DNA of 52,986 nucleotides from Mongoliitalea lutea (GTDB lineage: Bacteria > Bacteroidota > Bacteroidia > Cytophagales > Cyclobacteriaceae): NCBI RefSeq assembly GCF_014652135.1, contig NZ_BMYF01000027.1, positions 1 to 52,986 of the forward strand. Reading direction: 5' to 3'. The notes under the pieces are model-generated. The model did no database searches. It was given only the letters and a program-made list of their open reading frames with translations, and was not told the origin of the DNA. Made by a program: the position numbers and the translations under genes. Shown in pieces: positions 1 to 6,249 of this stretch; position 1 is the first letter of the stretch, and each line of letters opens with the position of its first letter.

Positions 1-56
1 AAAAAACGATAACTTTAATCGCCATTAAAACGGTAACTGAATACCCTTGATCAAAG

Positions 57-117
57 GGTGGTCAAGATAGCCGGATCGGTGGTCAAGATCATCGGAATCT
101 ACACTGATGATCAAGAT
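57..117. repeat. Iterated GGTGGTCAAGAT repeats, possible IS21-family end
   Basis: The 12-mer GGTGGTCAAGAT occurs exactly at 57-68 and 78-89, 21 bases apart, each followed by a related CCGGATC or TCGGAATC tail. A third diverged copy, GATGATCAAGAT, is at 106-117. Iterated copies of about 20 bp are typical of the ends of IS21-family elements, so this may be the terminus of an element lying left of the window; no transposase is visible to confirm it. The rest of 1-293 is AT-rich with no further gene or clear promoter seen. Confidence 0.45.
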
Positions 118-293
118 GGTGAAAATCGCATAAAGTATTTTTTTTAGTGATTTCATAGCTCAAAGATTTTGAAGTTTTCAAGAAGCCAATATGGTAAATT
201 TTCTATTGATAATTAAACCCCGACAATAGCTGTCAATTATTTTTATAACTATCCCTTTTGAGCGAACTTAGTAATGCAAACAAAATCAAGCTT

Positions 294-569
294 ATGGAAA
301 AGCCGAAACAGTATTGTCATGTATGTCAGCAGGAAGTGGATTATTCGTCAAGGTATCCCCGTTATGTGTGCCATGATTGTAGGGAACATATGACAGATGA
401 GGAAGGAAGGCCGGTAGACTTTTTTAATGTCGCCATGTTTGGTCATGGCTGTCAGGGAGCATATAAGGATACCGGAGAGTCTTACACAAGTACCATCTGC
501 TATATCCAAGGAATCCCCTGCGTAGCTGCGGAGCATCATTTTGGAGGGATTGTGGTGGAGGGGGTGTGA
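294..569 (+). CDS. Small zinc-ribbon-like protein, unknown function
   Basis: This 91-aa protein is not recognised. It has two CxxC pairs near the N-terminus (CHVC at residues 8-11, CHDC at 26-29), spaced like a four-cysteine zinc ribbon, and two further cysteines and a His pair in the C-terminal half. The frame extends up to a TTG at 258, but the ATG at 294 gives a start just before the cysteine motif and is preferred. The gene converges on mcrC with only 7 bases between the stop codons. It could be an accessory protein of the defence island or an unrelated single gene; the sequence does not decide. Confidence 0.6.
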   Translation: MEKPKQYCHVCQQEVDYSSRYPRYVCHDCREHMTDEEGRPVDFFNVAMFGHGCQGAYKDTGESYTSTICYIQGIPCVAAEHHFGGIVVEGV

Positions 570-576
570 GTATTTT

Positions 577-1935
577 TTAAAGATTTAGTAATTCTAGATT
601 TTCGATAATAAGATTTTTGGTTTCAGGAATAATTGATTTCCTAAAGGGGACTCCTAGCATCAGGACGTGATTGCAAAATCCTAATTGAGAAAAATCATAT
701 TCAATTTTTGAGAGTTCTATTTTATTGGAAGGATAACATAAAAAACCAGATTTGTTCTTAGCATCGTTAAAGGAACTGTAAGCTAGAATTTGATGCAGGT
801 CTCTTCTATGATCTTCCTTTAACGTCTCGCTTTGATCAAATTTATTATAGAGATGAGATTTATATTTTGCATCTATAAATATCACTTGATCATCTTTTAG
901 TAAGACTCCGTCTGGTTCTAAGTTATTTAAGCTCCACTGGAATCTCTTTTTAGAATTAGAGTAGATCTTTAGATTGGGTATAAATTTACCGCCTATCGAT
1001 TTGGCTACTTCTTTAAAGATCTGCTGAATAAACTTTTCAAAAACATCAGCAAAGTCTACTCTCCATGCTGTCCCATCGATTAAATTGAAATTTAGAATTC
1101 TATTTCCAATATGCTTTGCTTCTTTTATCGTCACACCATCTGCATTCGTTATTTGAATTTTTGAGGTGATTTTAGGCTTTTGGAAATATAATTTTTCATC
1201 CAAAAATGAAATTCTTTTTGAAATTGAGGACCTAATACTTATTGGTGTGTTGGAGCTTAATAATTCTGATTTGCACAAGTCGTATACAAATCTGATTTCA
1301 CTAAACTCCGAGTGGAATTCGCTTAAAAAATTTTTTCTTGTCGGGTAAATTAGTCTTTGTTCAACTTTAAAACTTTGGTTTGCATATTTATTCCAGTTTA
1401 CTTGACCACTTGGTTGGTATGATTGAATTTCCTTATTGTCAAATTTTCTCCAATGTTGTTTAACTAGTTTTTCTAAAGCTGATATAAATTTTACAGCTTC
1501 TAAATATAGCGGTGGTCTAAAAGCTCTTTTGGACGCTAATGGGAGACTATCAATGAATTGAGGACTAATTTCATCACCCAGTAAGTCCAAAATTTCGACA
1601 TACTCCTCAAATCTGTTAGTTCCTGTAAACCTAGGGGAAACAACAAAATCGCCTATCTGTTTTCCTGTATCAGGGGCTCTAAGTGGGATGGTACCAATGA
1701 ATTCAGAAGTTTTAAAAAAAATAGATGCATTTAGATCCGAACCTTCGATTTTAGCTTCTATTCCCAAAAAGCTGAATAATTTTGAATTGTATTGGATAAA
1801 TTTTTGCAAATAATGGCCAATGATCCTTTTATCGGCTCCTTTAAAAACCTTTTTCTGTAATTCCTTACCGCTGATAGTTGAAGATCTTTCAGTTAAACAA
1901 GGAATTTCATGAAATAACCCTTGGTCTTTAGTCAT
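577..1935 (-). CDS. mcrC: McrC-like nuclease subunit of a McrBC-type restriction system
   Basis: Probable endonuclease subunit that partners the McrB-like NTPase to cleave modified foreign DNA. The 452-aa protein has a variable N-terminal half and a C-terminal PD-(D/E)xK nuclease core: EPD at residues 340-342, then IDAK with D355 and K357, then a conserved Gln/Tyr helix around 378-389 (HQILAYSS). This spacing is characteristic of McrC/LlaJI nucleases. Its ATG overlaps the mcrB stop by 4 bases (ATGA), so the two are translationally coupled. What modification or site is recognised cannot be read from the sequence. Confidence 0.87.
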   Translation of the reverse strand: MTKDQGLFHEIPCLTERSSTISGKELQKKVFKGADKRIIGHYLQKFIQYNSKLFSFLGIEAKIEGSDLNASIFFKTSEFIGTIPLRAPDTGKQIGDFVVSPRFTGTNRFEEYVEILDLLGDEISPQFIDSLPLASKRAFRPPLYLEAVKFISALEKLVKQHWRKFDNKEIQSYQPSGQVNWNKYANQSFKVEQRLIYPTRKNFLSEFHSEFSEIRFVYDLCKSELLSSNTPISIRSSISKRISFLDEKLYFQKPKITSKIQITNADGVTIKEAKHIGNRILNFNLIDGTAWRVDFADVFEKFIQQIFKEVAKSIGGKFIPNLKIYSNSKKRFQWSLNNLEPDGVLLKDDQVIFIDAKYKSHLYNKFDQSETLKEDHRRDLHQILAYSSFNDAKNKSGFLCYPSNKIELSKIEYDFSQLGFCNHVLMLGVPFRKSIIPETKNLIIENLELLNL

Positions 1936-3317
1936 TCGAAAAGTGGTTGGTTAATCCTATCAATAAAATAACTATTGAACTCTTCAATTGCAGAAGTCAG
2001 CAAACCCTCTTGAATATACTCCTTAATCAGAGGAAAAATTTCATATCTGATTCTATTTTCAATTTCATTTTCTGATTCAGCAATAAAGTAACCTTGGCCT
2101 GGCTGAAGATTCAACTCATTAGATGTAGCATGCCAGTCAAAAATTTCAGCAATTTTATTGAAGTCATCTTTATAAAAATTTGAAGATAAAATAGGTTTCG
2201 GTTTAACAGTATACCATGCAAAACGTCTTCTTAGCGCAAAATCAACCACAGCTAAGCTTCTATCTGCTGTATTCATAGTTGCAATCACATAGAAATTCGA
2301 TGGTAGCTGTTTTATTTCTAAACCAGGAGCAACTTTAATGGATACGTCTGCTTCTTTCATTTTATGTTCAAAGAGGTAAAAAACAGGTCCCAAGACATTA
2401 GAAAGGTTAGCTCTATTTATTTCATCGATGACAAGAACTATATCTTCTTTTGGATTATCTCTTGCATAAGATACTGCCTCAGCTAGATTGCCCAAAGAGC
2501 CTTCATATGAAAGATTACCACTGTTAAGATTAGGTCTAATACCATAAATGAAGTCAGAATACGTGGTCTCAGCATGAAACTGAGTGAAGAAGTTTTTTGC
2601 CGAAGATTTGGTTGCAATTTCTTTTGCTAGGGTAGTTTTTCCAGTTCCGGGTGGGCCTTGGAGAATAACAAATTTTCTTTCTTTAATTAACTTTTGAATA
2701 GTTTCTAAATCTTTTACTTTATCCTCTTTTAGGAATGGTTTTAACGCATTTGAAACAGCGTTTCTATGTTGTGAATTTGTTGGCCATTCTCTTATTTTAG
2801 CGTAGGCAGCTAAGAAACCTTTAATATATTTTTTCCCTTCTTCATTAAGAGGATTGTCAATAATTTGACAACAATTAATTACTTGTGAATATTTCCCAAT
2901 AGTCCGCGATAAATGCTGAATTTTTGAATTTTTACTAAAGCTTGAAGGAAGAGAGGAAGTAGTATTTGTAAAATCAGTTGAGCAATAACCGTCATTGTTG
3001 GTTAGCTTTGTAAATAGCCTCTTTAACCCAGGACGACTTGCCAATTCGTAATCTCTTTTAAAATTACTCGAGCCAACACAAAAAGATACAACCCATGGTT
3101 TGTGCTCTTCAGTAGGGAAAATAACAAAAGAATAATCATGATATGCTCCTGATGTTTCTTCATCGGGATGGATAAAACCGAAATATGCTCCATTATCTTT
3201 TAAGACATCTGGCTTTATATTTTCTCTTAAAATGTAAGATTTGGAGAACTCATTTTCATTATTAGCACCAAATTCAGCAGCCCATTCTTCAATTAAAGTA
3301 ATTACGTCTTGTATCAT
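1932..3317 (-). CDS. mcrB: McrB-like AAA+ NTPase of a McrBC-type restriction system
   Basis: The motor subunit that would bind target DNA, hydrolyse nucleotide (GTP in characterised McrB) and activate McrC. In its 461 aa the AAA+ core shows Walker A GPPGTGKT (221-228), Walker B VLVIDEINRA (294-303), the McrB signature MNTADRS (348-354) and an arginine-finger segment LRRRF (362-366). Residues 1-200 form a separate N-terminal domain that I do not recognise as the classical methylcytosine-binding DUF3578; it presumably sets specificity. It lies between the regulator gene (11-base gap) and mcrC (4-base overlap). Confidence 0.88.
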   Translation of the reverse strand: MIQDVITLIEEWAAEFGANNENEFSKSYILRENIKPDVLKDNGAYFGFIHPDEETSGAYHDYSFVIFPTEEHKPWVVSFCVGSSNFKRDYELASRPGLKRLFTKLTNNDGYCSTDFTNTTSSLPSSFSKNSKIQHLSRTIGKYSQVINCCQIIDNPLNEEGKKYIKGFLAAYAKIREWPTNSQHRNAVSNALKPFLKEDKVKDLETIQKLIKERKFVILQGPPGTGKTTLAKEIATKSSAKNFFTQFHAETTYSDFIYGIRPNLNSGNLSYEGSLGNLAEAVSYARDNPKEDIVLVIDEINRANLSNVLGPVFYLFEHKMKEADVSIKVAPGLEIKQLPSNFYVIATMNTADRSLAVVDFALRRRFAWYTVKPKPILSSNFYKDDFNKIAEIFDWHATSNELNLQPGQGYFIAESENEIENRIRYEIFPLIKEYIQEGLLTSAIEEFNSYFIDRINQPLFE

Positions 3318-3328
3318 TTTTTCAAAAA

Positions 3329-3535
3329 TTAAAACTCAAAAAAACTAACCATTGGCTTATCTAGCGCTTTGGCGATTTTATAGACCGTTTCGATTGAAAC
3401 ATTCCTTTTACCATTTTCAATATCAGAAATATATGTTCGGTCCAACTCAGCCAGTTCAGCGAGTTTTTCCTGAGATATATTCTGACTTTTTCTAATGGCT
3501 TTTACTTTCTCGCCATAAGCTACTTTGATGTCCAT
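3329..3535 (-). CDS. XRE-family HTH regulator, candidate restriction controller (C) protein
   Basis: A 68-aa protein that is almost entirely one Cro/C1-type helix-turn-helix domain (about residues 8-62), with the recognition region ISQEKLAELAELDRTYISDIENG. Size and architecture match controller proteins of restriction-modification systems, which delay expression of the nuclease after entry into a new host. It is the first gene of the leftward operon with mcrB and mcrC. A C-box-like palindrome lies 37-46 bases upstream of its ATG, which fits autoregulation. The regulatory role is inferred from context. Confidence 0.85.
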   Translation of the reverse strand: MDIKVAYGEKVKAIRKSQNISQEKLAELAELDRTYISDIENGKRNVSIETVYKIAKALDKPMVSFFEF

Positions 3536-3553
3536 ATTGCAATCTGAAAAAAT

Positions 3554-3581
3554 GTGGCTTATTGTGCCACGGACTATAGTC
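3554..3581. promoter_or_regulatory. C-box-like operator between regulator and divergent gene
   Basis: Perfect palindrome GACTATAGTC at 3572-3581, preceded by inverted repeat GTGGC/GCCAC (3554-3558 and 3566-3570). Read on the - strand it gives GACTATAGTCCGTGG, resembling from memory the first half of the C-box consensus of restriction controller proteins; the second half-site is degenerate. It lies between the XRE gene and the divergent gene at 3628, so one bound protein could control both. Confidence 0.5.
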
Positions 3582-3601
3582 TACAAAAAGCTATTTTGTT
3601 G

Positions 3602-3609
3602 TATATTTG
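3602..3609 (+). promoter_or_regulatory. Bacteroidota -7 box (TAnnTTTG) for the divergent gene
   Basis: TATATTTG matches the TAnnTTTG consensus exactly and is 19 bases before the ATG at 3628. No good TTG -33 element is found at the usual distance; that place is occupied by the GACTATAGTC palindrome, which would suit an activator- or repressor-controlled promoter. Confidence 0.4.
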
Positions 3610-3627
3610 ATTTGAAACTTATTCAAT

Positions 3628-4197
3628 ATGAACAAAATCATCCCCGTTACCACAGAATACCTTTCTCCTTCCAGATCAATAGAAATTTTAAACTTGGCAA
3701 GGTTCGAGGAAAGCAAACAAGTCTATGTGTACAATTTTGAAGGAAATCATTTTAGGATTTTTGAAAGTTTGGTTGACTTGATCCTGTTTTTTGAAATTGG
3801 TAAAGAACCCCTCGCTGCATTTGATTCCGAAAGTGATTTGGATGAATATTTAAATCAAATACCGATTGGGCATGGAAAGAAACCTTTAAATCTAAAGTTA
3901 AATTACCTATATAGGGACGGAGCAAATTACAAGCAGTTCGGATACGTTGTTTTTGCAAATCCTGATTTTATTACACCTCTAAAAGCATCAGAACAGTTGA
4001 GGCAGAAATTGATTTCCAATGAGTTTTTTGTTCCGCAAGAGTGGAAATTGCCGAGATTACAATATCATCCTTATGACCCTGAGATTGACCATGAATGGCA
4101 TGAATTTGAGGAGTTTGAATGGACAGAAGAAGGTGTTACTGATAAAAGAGATTTCAAGGAATTTTTGGAAGGGATTGAAAAAGGATATGAAATCTGA
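3628..4197 (+). CDS. Protein of unknown function divergent from the McrBC operon
   Basis: The 189-aa product has no signal peptide or membrane segment. It looks like two parts: residues 1-80, ending in a stretch rich in acidic residues, and a C-terminal part from about 88 with YLYRDGANYKQFGYVVF, then a conserved-looking EFFVP and HEWHEFEEFEW. I recall similar C-terminal halves as stand-alone hypothetical proteins, but cannot name a family. The gene reads away from the regulator-mcrB-mcrC operon and shares its control region with the C-box-like palindrome, so it may be an accessory or regulated partner of the restriction system. It converges on vsr with a 22-base gap. Confidence 0.75.
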   Translation: MNKIIPVTTEYLSPSRSIEILNLARFEESKQVYVYNFEGNHFRIFESLVDLILFFEIGKEPLAAFDSESDLDEYLNQIPIGHGKKPLNLKLNYLYRDGANYKQFGYVVFANPDFITPLKASEQLRQKLISNEFFVPQEWKLPRLQYHPYDPEIDHEWHEFEEFEWTEEGVTDKRDFKEFLEGIEKGYEI

Positions 4198-4219
4198 GGT
4201 ATTGGAAAGCTACGGTTTA

Positions 4220-4660
4220 TTACAAATGTAATCCACTCCATACATCCACCACCCTTTTCACACACATCCCCAATTCCTTCTTGACCTCAAAATCCCAAAA
4301 CCGCAGCACAGTCCAGCCTTTGGATTGGTAATAATCGTTGATTTCCCTGTCACGCTGCATATTTCGTTCGATTTTAGGAATCCAAAAGTCACGGTTTGAT
4401 TTGATCGTCTCCTTTCTGTTTTCCCAATCATGCCCATGCCAAAAGGAACCGTCTATAAAGATCACCAGCTTGTATTTGATCAGGCTGATGTCAGGCTTGC
4501 CGGGGAGTTTTTGTTTATTGCTCCTGTACCTGACTCCCGCATGCCAAAGTGCCTTTCGGAGCAGTTTTTCAGGTTGGGTATTCTTGCCCTTGATCCTTGA
4601 CATATTGAAGGAGCGCTGGGGCGTGGTATAAAAGCCCTCTGCCTCCGAAAACCTCGGCAC
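4220..4660 (-). CDS. vsr: Very short patch repair (Vsr) endonuclease
   Basis: Vsr nicks DNA 5' of T:G mismatches arising from deamination of 5-methylcytosine. The 146-aa protein shows the family pattern: MSRIKGKNTQPE near the N-terminus (20-31), LPGKPDI with probable catalytic D57, and FIDGSFWHGHDW (68-79) with the metal/catalytic histidines H75 and H77. Length is normal (E. coli Vsr is 156 aa). Vsr genes normally sit beside a cytosine-C5 methyltransferase, yet none is found in this window. The ATG at 4660 is preferred; a later Met at residue 20 would remove part of the conserved N-terminus. Confidence 0.92.
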   Translation of the reverse strand: MPRFSEAEGFYTTPQRSFNMSRIKGKNTQPEKLLRKALWHAGVRYRSNKQKLPGKPDISLIKYKLVIFIDGSFWHGHDWENRKETIKSNRDFWIPKIERNMQRDREINDYYQSKGWTVLRFWDFEVKKELGMCVKRVVDVWSGLHL

Positions 4661-4723
4661 ACTAATTTTTGGTTCAGGTTAGGGTTTGATAGTGGGTGGT
4701 TGGGGCTTTTTTGTCATGGGTTG

Positions 4724-4785
4724 GTAACCATTAAGGTAATTAAGGCTTGTGCTATCTTAATGTTTCTTCACTTCTTAATGGTTAC
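4724..4785. repeat. REP-like nested palindrome
   Basis: GTAACCATTAAG (4724-4735) is the exact reverse complement of CTTAATGGTTAC (4774-4785). Inside lies a second pair, ATTAAG (4739-4744) and CTTAAT (4756-4761), so the transcript could fold into a long nested hairpin. It fills part of the 319-base gap 4661-4979, where I see no gene; the remainder is AT-rich. No T-run follows either arm, so it is not a standard terminator. It resembles dispersed palindromic repeats of Bacteroidota genomes. Confidence 0.6.
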
Positions 4786-4979
4786 TCTTCCTCCGTGAAT
4801 TTGTTACCATAAAGGATTGTGGATATGGGAAATATAAATCTTTCAGATTTTAAAGTTAAATTGAAGATACAGTAATAATTTTTTGGGTATACACATAAAC
4901 TTATTTCTTTTGGAGATAATTTGAGATTTGTTTAATTGGGATAGTTTGATGAATTTTGTAATCAATTATCAATAATTAT

Positions 4980-5138
4980 ATGGCCCTGACTATCAAGAGT
5001 ATTCCTGTGTTAAAGGAAAAGGAAGCTCAAAATTTTGTTGAAATGGCTGAAAAAGCTATCACAAAAAGCGCTACTGTGGATTTCAGTAATGAGTTGAAAA
5101 GAGCGCGTGCTATTTTAAAAAAAGCAAAAATGATGTAA
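4980..5138 (+). CDS. 52-aa protein, candidate antitoxin or partner of the GNAT gene
   Basis: Start codon ATG at 4980, stop TAA at 5136-5138. The product begins MALTIKSIPVLKEKEAQNF and is Lys/Ala/Glu-rich, with a helical-looking middle (VEMAEKAIT) and a basic C-terminal helix (ELKRARAILKKAKMM). It lies 11 bases upstream of the acetyltransferase in the same direction, the layout of TacA/TacT-like pairs, but is shorter than a DUF1778 antitoxin and shows no obvious ribbon-helix-helix. Its function as an antitoxin is inference from size and position. Confidence 0.65.
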   Translation: MALTIKSIPVLKEKEAQNFVEMAEKAITKSATVDFSNELKRARAILKKAKMM

Positions 5139-5149
5139 ATAATTGAATT

Positions 5150-5746
5150 TTGGGGTTTTTGTTAGAAAATTGTACTTTTTCTCTTTTGAATGAGGAGATT
5201 TTGAAAAATGCAAATCAATTCGATTGTGGGCATCATGATCTAAATGACTTTTTCCAAAATGATGTTTTAGATTATTCCTCGCAGCTTCTAGGCAAATCAT
5301 ATTGTTTTCTATTAGATGAAGATCCTAAAACTATTGTTTGTGCTTTTTCTATTTCGAATGATAGTATTAAAGTGAATTTTTTGCCTAATAGTCGGAAAAA
5401 AAATGTCAATAAGCAAATACCTCGTGTTAAACAATTTAGAAGCTATCCTGCAGTATTAATTGGAAGACTTGGTGTAAATATATTGTTTAAAAAGAGGGGT
5501 ATAGGTAAAGAGCTTATGGATTTTATCAAGTCATGGTTTATTGATCCTGGGAATAAAACTGGATGCCGCTTTATTGTTGTGGATGCCTATGATGAAGACG
5601 ATCCATTAAAATATTATCAAAGTAATGGTTTTAAATTTTTATTTGGAGATGAGGCACAAGAGCGTCAGTATACGGGTGTTTCTAATGATAGGCCCGTCAA
5701 AACTAGATTGATGTATTACGATCTCATTGAATTACTCGCAAAATAA
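5150..5746 (+). CDS. GNAT acetyltransferase, TacT-like candidate toxin
   Basis: A 198-aa Gcn5-type N-acetyltransferase. It has an N-terminal FDCGHHDLNDFF (25-36), similar to the FdCgn.dLn.FL segment of TacT/AtaT-like GNAT toxins, then AVLIGRLGV (101-109), the acetyl-CoA pyrophosphate loop KKRGIGKEL (114-122), VDAYDED and YYQSNGF (155-161). TacT-like enzymes acetylate the amino group of charged tRNA; other members of the superfamily modify small molecules or proteins. The start is a TTG (5150 or 5159), since an in-frame stop lies at 5144-5146 and no ATG is available. Transcription with the 52-aa ORF is very likely. Confidence 0.82.
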   Translation: MGFLLENCTFSLLNEEILKNANQFDCGHHDLNDFFQNDVLDYSSQLLGKSYCFLLDEDPKTIVCAFSISNDSIKVNFLPNSRKKNVNKQIPRVKQFRSYPAVLIGRLGVNILFKKRGIGKELMDFIKSWFIDPGNKTGCRFIVVDAYDEDDPLKYYQSNGFKFLFGDEAQERQYTGVSNDRPVKTRLMYYDLIELLAK

Positions 5747-5807
5747 TTCCTTATTCCAAGACATCCGAACCTGTTTTTCCGTCTTATTATCGTAACTTCC
5801 AATTCCA

Positions 5808-6224
5808 ATGAAACATTTGATGCTATGGGCCATAGTCGGACTGGTAATGACCGCTTGGTCCTGTAATCCCACAGAAAACGTAGACCCAACAAGTATGCAG
5901 GGACAATTCGCAGGGACTTTTGAACGAACCGTGAACGGACAATCTGAAGGAGTGGCCAATGTGGGCCTGATTTTAGAAGGCAATAGCTTTTCGGGGTCTG
6001 GTGGTCCCAATCGCTACCCGGTTATCTGTAATGGTACGTTTACCGTCTCGGGAGGGAATATTACCTTCGAAAATGCCTGCTTCTTTACCGCTGACTTTGA
6101 TTGGAGTTTGATTCTTTCGGGATCCTTCCGCTTGAGTAGGGTGGGTGGGGAGTACATCCTCCAACGCTCCAACGATAACCTCGTGGATACCTATCGTCTG
6201 AGAAGGGTGGAAGCTAATAATTAG
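5808..6224 (+). CDS. Small lipoprotein, unknown function
   Basis: A 138-aa protein with a type II signal peptide: hydrophobic MLWAIVGLVM, then lipobox TAWSC with acylated Cys19. The mature part is rich in Gly, Asn and short beta-like segments (GQFAGTFERTVNGQ, GLILEGNSFSGSGG), resembling a small beta-barrel found in many Bacteroidota lipoproteins of unknown role. Two internal cysteines (in VICNGTF and ENACFF) could form a disulfide in the periplasm. The gene is convergent with the 619-aa lipoprotein gene; only 2 bases separate the stops. Confidence 0.8.
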   Translation: MKHLMLWAIVGLVMTAWSCNPTENVDPTSMQGQFAGTFERTVNGQSEGVANVGLILEGNSFSGSGGPNRYPVICNGTFTVSGGNITFENACFFTADFDWSLILSGSFRLSRVGGEYILQRSNDNLVDTYRLRRVEANN

Positions 6225-6249
6225 CTTTAGAGATTCATACTCTCTAAAG
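6225..6249. other. Hairpin at the junction of two convergent genes
   Basis: CTTTAGAGA (6225-6233) pairs perfectly with TCTCTAAAG (6241-6249) across a 7-base loop. It overlaps the last codons of the leftward lipoprotein gene and follows the stop of the rightward one. It has no T-tract on either strand, so a terminator function is possible but weakly supported. Confidence 0.35.

Noticed and set aside
57-117. CRISPR array at the left edge
   Set aside because: Only two exact short copies with 9-base gaps and no spacer-like variation; the spacing is wrong for CRISPR.
258-293. TTG start of the left-edge small gene
   Set aside because: The ATG at 294 is closer to the cysteine motifs and needs no rare start codon; the earlier start cannot be excluded.
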